Shown here in pieces: positions 7,709-14,817 of a stretch of 36,436 nt of DNA. Location: positions 1-36,436 of the forward strand of contig JALHSW010000101.1 in NCBI GenBank assembly GCA_022865365.1. Reading direction: 5' to 3'. A program made the translations under genes and the position numbers. The first letter of the stretch is position 1. Each line of letters opens with the position of its first letter. The notes under the pieces were generated by a model. The model was not told the origin of the DNA and ran no database searches. It saw only the letters and a list, made by a program, of their open reading frames with translations. Origin of the DNA: Acidimicrobiia bacterium. GTDB taxonomy: Bacteria; Actinomycetota; Acidimicrobiia; IMCC26256; PALSA-555.

Positions 7709-8497
7709 ATGCGCCGTCGCCTCGACGCCGAGATGGTCCGCCGCGGGCTGGTCGACAGCCGAGCGCGGGCGGTAGAGGCAGTGGCCACCGGCCGCGTCCT
7801 CGTCGGCGGTGCTCCGGCGACGACGCCGGCGCGACATGTCGCGGCCGACGAGCCGATCAGCGTGTCAGGTCCACCACCCCCCTTCGTGTCACGCGGCGGG
7901 GAGAAGCTCTCGGCGGCGCTCGACGCGTTCCCCGTCGCGGTCATCGGCCGACGGGCGCTCGACGCCGGCGCCTCCACGGGCGGCTTCACTGACTGCCTGC
8001 TCCAGCGGGGTGCGGCCGAGGTCGTGGCGGTCGACGTCGGACGGGGCCAGCTGTCCTGGCACCTGCAGACCGACGAGCGTGTCCGAACCCTCGATCGCGT
8101 CAACGTGCGCAACCTCGTCGCCGAGGACATCGGGGGCGCCGTGACCCTTGCCGTGGCGGACCTCTCCTTCATCTCACTCCTGACCGTCGCGCCGGCGCTG
8201 GCGCGATGCACCACTCCGGAGGCCCATCTCGTCCTGCTCGTCAAGCCCCAGTTCGAAGCAGGTCGGGCGCGCGTCGGCAAGGGCGGGATCGTGCGTGACC
8301 CGGCAGTGCACCGAGAGGTGCTCGTCGATGTCGCCACCGGGCTCGCATCCCAAGGCCTCCCGGTCGTCGGGGCGGTCGCGTCGCCGATCATGGGAGCCGA
8401 CGGCAACCGCGAGTTCCTCGTGCACGTCGACCGCGCCGAGCGCGCCGTCGAGGTCTCGCGGCTGCTCGAGGTCGTCGCAGGGGAGCCTGCAACATGA
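7709..8497 (+). CDS. tlyA: TlyA family rRNA (cytidine-2'-O)-methyltransferase
   Basis: 262 aa from the ATG at 7709. This start gives MRRRLDAEMVRRGLVDSR, the normal TlyA N-terminus; a GTG at 7676 would add 11 atypical residues. Residues ~1-60 are an S4 RNA-binding domain ('ARAVEAVATGRVLVGG'). The rest is an FtsJ/RrmJ-type SAM methyltransferase: 'ALDAGASTGGFTDCLL' is the SAM-binding loop, followed by 'VVAVDVGRGQL', 'VADLSFISL' and 'LLVKPQFEAG'. TlyA methylates the 2'-OH of cytidines in 16S and 23S rRNA (C1409 and C1920 in mycobacteria), affecting capreomycin sensitivity. The old hemolysin name is a misnomer for most members. The stop overlaps nadK by ATGA. Confidence 0.93.
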   Translation: MRRRLDAEMVRRGLVDSRARAVEAVATGRVLVGGAPATTPARHVAADEPISVSGPPPPFVSRGGEKLSAALDAFPVAVIGRRALDAGASTGGFTDCLLQRGAAEVVAVDVGRGQLSWHLQTDERVRTLDRVNVRNLVAEDIGGAVTLAVADLSFISLLTVAPALARCTTPEAHLVLLVKPQFEAGRARVGKGGIVRDPAVHREVLVDVATGLASQGLPVVGAVASPIMGADGNREFLVHVDRAERAVEVSRLLEVVAGEPAT

Positions 8498-9363
8498 GCG
8501 AGCGTCGACTCCGCACGGTCGGGCTGGTGCCCCACCGCGACCGATCCCTCGCCCACGAGCTGGCTCGGGCCGTGGCCGATCGCTTCGTGGGCCAAGGCAT
8601 CACGGTTCGGGTTCCGGCACCCGATGCGGCGGTTACGGGCCTGGGCGAGTTCGCCGTCGATCCCGAGGCCTTCGCCGACGGTCTCGACATCGCGCTCTCG
8701 CTCGGTGGTGACGGGACGATGCTGCGGACCGTCGATCTGACGTACGAGGCCGGAGTCGCGGTCTTGGGCATCAACGTGGGCCAGCTGGGCTACCTCGCCG
8801 AGGTCGAGCCTGCCGACGTCGGAGCGGCACTCGAGCGCCTGCTCCGGGGTGACTACGAGGTGGAGGAGCGCATGGTCCTCCAGGTCACCGTCACCTCGGC
8901 CGGGGCCACGTCGGGCCGCTGGTGGGGTCTCAACGAGGCGGTCATCGAGAAGGAGCAGCCCGGGCGCCTCGTCCGCCTCGACGTCGCGATCAACCAAGCG
9001 TTCTTCACGACGTATGCCGCCGACGGCGTGATCATCGCCACCCCGACGGGATCGACGGCGTATTCGTTCTCGGCGCGCGGCCCGATCGTTTCGCCGCGAC
9101 ATCGTTGCCTTCTGCTCACGCCCGTGTCGCCGCACATGCTCTTCGACCGATCGCTGGTCCTCGACGCGGAGGAAGAGCTCTGCTTCACCGTCACCGACGG
9201 TCGGTGTGTCGTGCTGACGCTCGACGGACGCGAGCTCAGTCGACTCGTACCGGGCGACGAGGTCTCCTGCACGGCGGGGCCGAAGCCCGCCCGGATCGTT
9301 ACGCTCGGGCCCCGCGACTTCCACCAGATCCTGAAGGCCAAGTTCGGGCTCGCGGACCGCTGA
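8494..9363 (+). CDS. nadK: NAD kinase
   Basis: 289 aa. It phosphorylates NAD to NADP using ATP or polyphosphate in the cytosol. The catalytic motif 'LGGDGTMLR' (GGDGT at 71-75) is present, followed by 'INVGQLGYLAEVEP'. The second conserved block 'ADGVIIATPTGSTAYSFSARGPIVSP' and 'LLTPVSPHML' forms the NAD-binding glycine-rich domain; 'NEAVIEKEQPGRLVRLDVAIN' matches the family's N-E and substrate-contact segment. Length is normal. It overlaps tlyA by 4 nt and is 2 nt from recN, the tlyA-nadK-recN order found across Gram-positives. Confidence 0.95.
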   Translation: MSERRLRTVGLVPHRDRSLAHELARAVADRFVGQGITVRVPAPDAAVTGLGEFAVDPEAFADGLDIALSLGGDGTMLRTVDLTYEAGVAVLGINVGQLGYLAEVEPADVGAALERLLRGDYEVEERMVLQVTVTSAGATSGRWWGLNEAVIEKEQPGRLVRLDVAINQAFFTTYAADGVIIATPTGSTAYSFSARGPIVSPRHRCLLLTPVSPHMLFDRSLVLDAEEELCFTVTDGRCVVLTLDGRELSRLVPGDEVSCTAGPKPARIVTLGPRDFHQILKAKFGLADR

Positions 9364-9365
9364 CG

Positions 9366-10988
9366 ATGCTGCACGAGCTCCACGTCACCGACCTCGGGAT
9401 CGTCGACGACCTGACCGTCCTCGTCGGCCCCGGGCTGACCGCGATCACCGGTGAGACCGGCGCGGGCAAGACGCTGCTCGTCGAAGCGGTCGAGCTGCTG
9501 CTCGGTGGGCGCGCCGACGCGACGCTCGTGCGTCAGGGCGCCGCAGAGGCGCGCGTCGAAGGGCGCTTCGAGGACGCGGGAGGGAACGAGATCGTGCTGG
9601 CCCGGGTCGTCCCGAGTGACGGGCGAAGCCGGGCGTACGTCGATGGTCGTCTGGCGACGGTCGGCGAGCTCGCGGTCGTAGGCGCACGACTCGTGGATCT
9701 CCACGGTCAGCATGCGAGTCAGTCGCTCGTCGCCCCGTCGGTGCAGCGCGCCGCACTCGACCGCTTCGCGGGAGCGGCGGCCCTCGATCCGCTCGCCGAG
9801 CTGCGATCCGCCCGCATCGAGGTCCAAGGACTCGGCGGCGAACTCGCTGCCCTCGGGGGCGACGCAAGGGCGCGCGCACGCGAGATCGACTTGCTCCGCT
9901 TCCAGATCTCGGAGATCGAGGCTGCGGGCATCGAAGACGCGGGGGAGGACGTTGCGCTCGAGGCTGAGGAGGCGCTGCTGGCCGACGCCGTCGCTCATCG
10001 CGACGCGCTGCGCGACGCGTTCGAGGCGATCGAGAGTGACGGCCTCGATGCCGTCGGGACGGCGGTCACGGCGCTCGCCAGCCGTCGACCGTTCGCCAGT
10101 CTCGAGGAACGGCTTCGAGCGGTGCAAGCCGAGCTCGCCGACCTCGAACGTGAGCTACGGCTCATGGCAGAGGACATCGCCGAGGATCCGACGCGCGTGG
10201 AGGAGGTCCGGTCCCGACGGCGACTCCTGCGCGAGCTCGTCCGCAAGTACGGCGAGACCCTGACCGATGTCCTCGCCTTCGCTTCCGAGTCGCGGCGTCG
10301 ACTCGCCGAGCTCGAGAGCTTCGACACTCGCGCCGCTGAGCTCGAGGCCGCCGCGGCCGAGGCCGATACGCGAGCCCGAGCGGCTGCGGCTGCGCTGTCC
10401 GCGGCGCGTCGCGTCGCAGCCCCAGCGCTCGCCGATGCGGTGAGTCGGCATTTCGCCGAGCTCGCGATGCCGGCGGCGCACCTGGAGGTCCAGGTCGAGC
10501 CGGGCCCCGCCACCGACGACGGCGCCGACGAGGTCTTGTACCTGCTCGCGGCGAACCCGGGGGAGCCGGCGCGACCGGTGGCCCGGGCCGCGTCCGGTGG
10601 CGAGCTCGCCCGTGCGATGCTGGCGCTACGCTTGGTGCTCACCGAGGCGCCGCCGACGCTGGTGTTCGACGAGGTCGACGCCGGCATCGGCGGCGAAGCC
10701 GGTACTGCGGTCGGTCGGCACCTCGCCGACCTCGGTGGGCGACACCAGGTCCTGTGCGTGACCCATCTGGCCCAAGTCGCGGCCCACGCCGACGCGCAGC
10801 TGGTCGTCGAGAAGCGCGAGGAGGGCGGGCGAACCGTGGCGACTGCGACACCGGTCGAGGGCGAGACGCGTCTCTCGGAGCTCGCCCGCATGCTCGGCGG
10901 GGTGGACTCCACGACTGCACGCCGTCACGCCGCCGAGCTACGCGAGCATGCCGGCGCTTCGATCGACGCCCGCCGTGTCAGCGGCTGA
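9366..10988 (+). CDS. recN: DNA repair ATPase RecN
   Basis: 540 aa, an SMC-like protein acting in double-strand break repair. The head N-lobe starts at residue 1 ('LHELHVTDLGIVDDLTVLVGPGL') with Walker A GETGAGKT (29-36). The middle (~150-370) is Ala/Glu/Arg/Leu-rich coiled coil. The C-lobe has the ABC signature 'ASGGELARAMLALRLVL' and Walker B 'TLVFDEVDAGIGGEAG', then 'QVLCVTHLAQVAAHAD'. The ATG at 9366 is 2 nt after the nadK stop. Its TGA overlaps the steA ATG (TGATG). It is slightly shorter than E. coli RecN, mostly in the coiled coil. Confidence 0.95.
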   Translation: MLHELHVTDLGIVDDLTVLVGPGLTAITGETGAGKTLLVEAVELLLGGRADATLVRQGAAEARVEGRFEDAGGNEIVLARVVPSDGRSRAYVDGRLATVGELAVVGARLVDLHGQHASQSLVAPSVQRAALDRFAGAAALDPLAELRSARIEVQGLGGELAALGGDARARAREIDLLRFQISEIEAAGIEDAGEDVALEAEEALLADAVAHRDALRDAFEAIESDGLDAVGTAVTALASRRPFASLEERLRAVQAELADLERELRLMAEDIAEDPTRVEEVRSRRRLLRELVRKYGETLTDVLAFASESRRRLAELESFDTRAAELEAAAAEADTRARAAAAALSAARRVAAPALADAVSRHFAELAMPAAHLEVQVEPGPATDDGADEVLYLLAANPGEPARPVARAASGGELARAMLALRLVLTEAPPTLVFDEVDAGIGGEAGTAVGRHLADLGGRHQVLCVTHLAQVAAHADAQLVVEKREEGGRTVATATPVEGETRLSELARMLGGVDSTTARRHAAELREHAGASIDARRVSG

Positions 10989-12157
10989 TGCGCCTCCTCC
11001 AGCGTCGCCGTCGGGCGACGAGTCCCGCCGAGATCGTCGCGGTCGCGCGTGTGGGCCGTCGCACCAAGGATCTCGTCAAGCGACTCGAGCCCGGCGAGAT
11101 CGCCATCATCGATCACGAGGACCTCGATCGGGTTGCGGCCGACGGCCTCGTGGAGTCCGGCGTCGCCGCCGTCGTCAACGCGGCGGCATCGGTTTCGGGT
11201 CGATATCCCAACCAGGGACCGATCCGGGTCGTGAAGGCCGGGATCGTGCTCGTTGACCGTGCCGGGTCCGACCTGCTGGACCGCGTGCGTGACGGCGAGA
11301 TGCTGCGCATCCTCGGGGGTGAGGTGTGGCGGGGGGACGAGCTCCTCGCCACCGGGCTGCTGCCCGACGCCGACGAGATCGAAACGGCCATGGAGGACGC
11401 GCGGGCGACCATCGGAGCCGAGCTCGAACGATTCGCAGAGAACACCCTCGACTACATGCGGCGCGAGGCGCAGCCGATGTTCGAGCCGATCGTCGTCCCC
11501 CCGCTCGTCACGAAGTTCCAGGGGCGCCATGCGCTCGTCGTCGTGCGGGGGCACGACTACAAGGACGACCTCAGGGCTCTTCGCCCCTACATCCGCCAGT
11601 ACCGACCGGCGCTGATCGGGGTCGACGGCGGCGCCGACGCCCTGCTCGAGAACGGCTTCAAACCCGACGTGATCATCGGCGACTTCGATTCGGTGTCCGA
11701 GCACGCCCTGCACATCGCGCCTGACCTCGTGCACCACGTCCACCCTGACGGTCGGGCACCCGGACGTGAGGCGCTCCTCGAATGGGGAGTCAAGTACCAC
11801 GAGTTCGTCGCCGAGGGAACGAGCGAGGACGTAGCCATGCTGCTCGCGTGGGAGGCGGGCTCGACGTTGATCGTCGCGGTGGGAACCCATGCGACCATGG
11901 TCGAGTTCCTCGACAAGGGTCGGAGCGGTATGGCGTCGACGTTCCTCACCCGCCTGCGCCTCGGTCCGATGCTCGTCGACGCGAAGGGCGTGAGCCAGCT
12001 CTACGAGGGCCGAGTCCGCCGGCTCGACTGGGTGCTCCTCGTAGGCTCGGCGCTCGTGGTGATGATCGTCGTGGCCGTAGTGTCCGAGCCGATCCGTACG
12101 CTCCTCGATGGGTTCCGGTTCGCGTTGCGCGACCTGTGGTTCTCGATCACGCAGTGA
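10988..12157 (+). CDS. steA: SteA-like cytokinetic ring protein (thiamine pyrophosphokinase-like fold)
   Basis: 389 aa. The N-terminal ~170 residues are a domain specific to this family ('VARVGRRTKDLVKRLEPGEIAIIDHEDLDRVAADGLV', 'RYPNQGPIRVVKAGI'). Residues ~183-340 resemble thiamine pyrophosphokinase ('IGVDGGADALLENGFKPDVIIGDFDSVSEHAL'), but the neighbourhood and N-terminal domain argue against a thiamin role. One transmembrane segment lies at ~346-369 with a short tail outside, so the bulk is cytoplasmic. In Corynebacterium glutamicum SteA with SteB controls cell separation through the RipA hydrolase. The M. tuberculosis positional match is Rv1697. steA is followed by the damaged steB. Start ATG overlaps the recN stop. 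Confidence 0.87.
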   Translation: MRLLQRRRRATSPAEIVAVARVGRRTKDLVKRLEPGEIAIIDHEDLDRVAADGLVESGVAAVVNAAASVSGRYPNQGPIRVVKAGIVLVDRAGSDLLDRVRDGEMLRILGGEVWRGDELLATGLLPDADEIETAMEDARATIGAELERFAENTLDYMRREAQPMFEPIVVPPLVTKFQGRHALVVVRGHDYKDDLRALRPYIRQYRPALIGVDGGADALLENGFKPDVIIGDFDSVSEHALHIAPDLVHHVHPDGRAPGREALLEWGVKYHEFVAEGTSEDVAMLLAWEAGSTLIVAVGTHATMVEFLDKGRSGMASTFLTRLRLGPMLVDAKGVSQLYEGRVRRLDWVLLVGSALVVMIVVAVVSEPIRTLLDGFRFALRDLWFSITQ

Positions 12158-12171
12158 CTCGCCTCACATGA
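12154..12171 (+). CDS. Candidate 5-codon bridging ORF between steA and steB
   Basis: GTG ACT CGC CTC ACA TGA. Its GTG overlaps the steA TGA and its TGA overlaps the steB ATG at 12168, so a terminating ribosome could step through it to steB. It has no own Shine-Dalgarno sequence. The same 14-nt start-to-start spacing recurs at 23927, 23941 and 31299. It may be coincidence. Confidence 0.25.
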   Translation: MTRLT

Positions 12172-13106
12172 TCAACTTTCGCTTCCACCTCGTCTCTCTC
12201 GTCGCCGTCTTCCTCGCGCTCGCGGTCGGGGTGGTGATGTGATACGGCATCCTCGGACAGCCCACCGTGTCGGGGCTACAGAGCCGCATCGACACGGTCG
12301 AGGCGAACGCGGAGGTTCGCCGGCAGGAGAACGAGCAGCTCCAGGCCGACCTCGATCGGGCCGACGCCGCGCTCGACGCGAGCTCCCCGTTCTCGGTGAC
12401 CGACCGTCTGACGGACGTGTCGACAGTGGTCGTGGCTGTTCGCGACGTGGGTGACGATGCAGTGCAGCGGGTCGTCGCCCTGGCCCGGCGTGCCGGGTCT
12501 ACCGCTCCGGGCGTCGTGTGGCTCGAGAGCAAGCTGTCGCTGCAGTCCAAAGACGACGCGAAGACGCTCGCGAGCGTGCTCGGCCTCCCGGCGTCGACGA
12601 AGCGAGCCGCGCTGCGGGCTGAGGCCTGGACGACGCTGGCCAGCCGTCTCGCCGTCGGCGCCGGTGGGGCAGAGCCGGATCCCTTCGGCGCGCTCGCCGA
12701 CGCGGGCTTCGTATCAGTCGAGGGCGCGGGTGGAACGGAACCGAGTCTCGCCGACATGGGCGGGAGTGGCACGAGGGTCGTTCTCGCCGTCGGCCAGAGC
12801 GGGGGAGTGCAGGCGGGCCTCGTCGTCGGCAGCTTCGCAACCGCAGCGGTCCAGGCGAGCATTCCGCTCGTCGTGGGCGAGGTGTTCGCCGAGCAGTCCG
12901 GCGGAGGCGAACGCGGCGACGCACTCTCGCCGATCCTCGACGACGACACGCTCGCCGCCAGGGTCACGACGGTCGACGATCTCGAGTGGAGCGCCGGTGG
13001 GGTCGCCGCGATCCTCGGTCTCGCTGATCTCGGACGCGGCGTCGTGGGCCACTACGGCTACGGGAACGGTGCCGACCGGCTGCTCCCGGAGTGGTCTCAG
13101 CCGTGA
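12168..13106 (+). pseudogene. steB: SteB/MctB-family envelope protein interrupted by in-frame TGA
   Basis: The frame from the ATG at 12168 reads a 24-residue N-terminal membrane anchor (MINFRFHLVSLVAVFLALAV then GVVM), hits TGA at 12240-12242, then continues open in the same frame to 13106. Family members (SteB; mycobacterial MctB, Rv1698) have Gly at this point ('GVVxG'), and GGA to TGA is a single-base change. Downstream are the periplasmic coiled coil ('RIDTVEANAEVRRQENEQLQADLDRAD') and the soluble domain. A GTG at 12267 could start a 279 aa product, but it would lack the export anchor. Options are a real nonsense mutation, UGA readthrough, or a sequencing error. The rest shows no other decay. 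MctB is linked to an outer-envelope channel limiting copper, SteB to cell separation beside SteA. Confidence 0.75.
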
Positions 13107-14728
13107 CCGCGGCCGACGCCGGCAAGGCTTCGGTCACGCGCGCCGCGGCGCACATGGGCGTCGCGACCGCCGCATCCCGCACCGTCGGGTTCGCTCGCAT
13201 CCTCGTCGTCGCCGGCGTCCTCGGGACCACCTTTCTCGGCAACGCCTACCAGTCGTCGAACGCGGTCTCGAACGTGCTCTTCGAGCTCCTCGCCGCCGGC
13301 GCGCTCTCAGCCGTCCTGGTTCCGACGTTCGTAGCGCACCTCGATCGAGGCGACCAGGCCGAGACCGAACGCCTCGCCGGCCGGGTCCTCGGGATCGCGC
13401 TGGTCGCGCTCGGCGTCGTTGCCGTGGTCGGGATCCTGGCGGCCCCGCTGATCGCCGATGTGCTCACGTCGGGTGTGTCGAATCCCCACATCGCGGCCCA
13501 GCAACGTGACCTGTCGACATTCCTGCTCCGGTTCGTCATCCCCCAGATCCTGCTGTACGCGATCGGAGCAGTCGCGGTCGCGGTGCTGTACGCGAAGCGG
13601 CGTCTCGCGGTCACCGCGATGGCGCCCATCGGGCTCACCGTCGTTGTCGTCGTCGCGATGGGGCTGTTCCGGCTCGTCGCCGGACCCGATCCCGGCCTCG
13701 ACCTGACCCTCGGTGAGCGGCTGATCCTCGCACTCGGCGCGACCTTCGGCGTGATCGCGTTCGTCGCCATCCCGACTGTGGCGCTCTGGCGGACGGGTTT
13801 CCACCTCGTCCCGCGACTCGGGCGCCGCGACGCTGCGGTGGGACACGTGCTCCGGCTCTCGGGCTGGGCGGTGTTCCAGCACTCGATGATCGGGCTGCTG
13901 CTCCTCGCGGCGATCGTCGTGGGGAACACGGTCGAGGGCGGGACCGTCGCGTACCAGGTCGCCTGGGTGTTCTTCCTCGCGCCGTACGCCATCCTCGCCC
14001 AACCGGTCCACACGGCGATCCTGCCGGATCTGTCGCGCCAGGCTGACGATCCCGAGCACTTCACCGTGTCGCTTCGGTGGGCGCTGGACTCGATGGCCGT
14101 GCTGGTGATCCCGGTGTCTGGCGCCCTGGTCGCCCTCGCCCTGCCGATCATGCAGGTCGCCGCGTTCGGGCAGGCGACGAAGGCCGGCGGCGTGGGGCTC
14201 CTCGCCGCCGCGCTCGCGTCGCTGGCGCTCGGCCTCTACACGTACTGTGCGTTCCTGCTGTTCGCGCGCGCCTACTACGCACTGGGTGACAGCCGCACCC
14301 CGGCCGTGGTCGCGCTCGTGTCGGCCGTCGCCGGGATCGCCGTGATGGTGGCCGGCGAGGCGTTCACGTCCGGTCGCCAGACGGTCGCGTTCATCGGCTT
14401 CGGACACTCGGCCGCGTACGCCGTGGGTGCCGTCGTGCTGTGGGTCGGCCTCGCCCGGCGGACCGGCCATCTGATCGTGCCGCGGTCCCTCGGACGCTCC
14501 GTGGTGGTCGCGGTCCCGCTCGCGCTCGGCGCGTGGGTGCTGTTCCAGGTCGTGGATCCGAACGGGCGCGTCGCCACTCTGCTGATGCTCGGCGGCGTCA
14601 CCCTGGTCGGCGGCCTCGCGTACGTGCTCGGGCTCCGAGCCCTCGGCGGCGTGCCGAGCCTGCACCCGGTGCCACCGTCCCGTGCGGCGAACCCGAATCA
14701 GGTCCTGCCGACCGAGGCGTCGCCGTGA
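13103..14728 (+). CDS. murJ: Lipid II flippase MurJ (MviN family)
   Basis: 541 aa from the GTG at 13103, which overlaps the steB stop as GTGA; a GTG at 13091 would add four residues. It flips undecaprenyl-linked peptidoglycan precursor across the membrane. About 13-14 hydrophobic segments span the protein. MurJ landmarks are 'GVATAASRTVGFARILVVAGVLGTTFLGNAYQ' at the N-terminus and 'ELLAAGALSAVLVPTF', followed by 'VLRLSGWAVFQHSMIGLLLLA' and 'APYAILAQPVHTAILPDLSRQA' in mid-protein. There is no C-terminal pseudokinase domain, unlike mycobacterial MviN. Its place between steB and a phosphatase-like gene ties it to the division/envelope cluster. The stop overlaps a 30-codon repeat ORF. Confidence 0.92.
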   Translation: MTAADAGKASVTRAAAHMGVATAASRTVGFARILVVAGVLGTTFLGNAYQSSNAVSNVLFELLAAGALSAVLVPTFVAHLDRGDQAETERLAGRVLGIALVALGVVAVVGILAAPLIADVLTSGVSNPHIAAQQRDLSTFLLRFVIPQILLYAIGAVAVAVLYAKRRLAVTAMAPIGLTVVVVVAMGLFRLVAGPDPGLDLTLGERLILALGATFGVIAFVAIPTVALWRTGFHLVPRLGRRDAAVGHVLRLSGWAVFQHSMIGLLLLAAIVVGNTVEGGTVAYQVAWVFFLAPYAILAQPVHTAILPDLSRQADDPEHFTVSLRWALDSMAVLVIPVSGALVALALPIMQVAAFGQATKAGGVGLLAAALASLALGLYTYCAFLLFARAYYALGDSRTPAVVALVSAVAGIAVMVAGEAFTSGRQTVAFIGFGHSAAYAVGAVVLWVGLARRTGHLIVPRSLGRSVVVAVPLALGAWVLFQVVDPNGRVATLLMLGGVTLVGGLAYVLGLRALGGVPSLHPVPPSRAANPNQVLPTEASP

Positions 14729-14817
14729 GGCCAGACGAGCAGGTGGCGGGCAAGCAGGTGGCGGGCAAGCAGGTGGCCGGCAAGCAGGACAGGATGAGTG
14801 CGATGTCGACATGTTGA
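14725..14817 (+). CDS. Candidate 30-residue micro-ORF with three QVAGK repeats
   Basis: The GTG at 14725 overlaps the murJ TGA (GTGA) and the frame ends at TGA 14815-14817, overlapping the ATG (14811) of the next gene. It encodes 30 residues: MRPDE, then QVAGK three times, then QDRMSAMSTC. The repeats come from a 15 bp tandem repeat at 14739-14783. It fills the only large gap in this otherwise overlapping gene series and could couple translation of murJ to the phosphatase-like gene. No homolog is known to me; it may only be a translated spacer. Confidence 0.4.
   Translation: MRPDEQVAGKQVAGKQVAGKQDRMSAMSTC
14739..14783 (+). repeat. 15 bp tandem repeat, three copies
   Basis: Three head-to-tail copies of 'gcaggtggcgggcaa' (14739-14753, 14754-14768, 14769-14783; the last has one G to C change), then a 6 nt partial copy. 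The unit is a multiple of three, so the micro-ORF frame stays open through any copy number. Confidence 0.9.

Noticed and set aside
6724..9324. 866-codon open frame on the minus strand opposite the HAD, tlyA and nadK genes
   Set aside because: Long, but low complexity and antisense to three genes with clear catalytic motifs; long shadow frames are expected at this GC content.
10988..12157. Thiamine pyrophosphokinase
   Set aside because: Only the middle resembles that fold; the N-terminal domain, C-terminal membrane segment and recN-steA-steB context fit SteA.
12240..12242. Genome-wide recoding of UGA (for example to Gly as in SR1/Gracilibacteria)
   Set aside because: Many genes here end in TGA at correct family lengths with the next start overlapping it, so UGA is a normal stop.
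14739..14783. Tandem repeat as a CRISPR array or integron-like element
   Set aside because: The copies are directly adjacent with no spacers and there are no cas genes.
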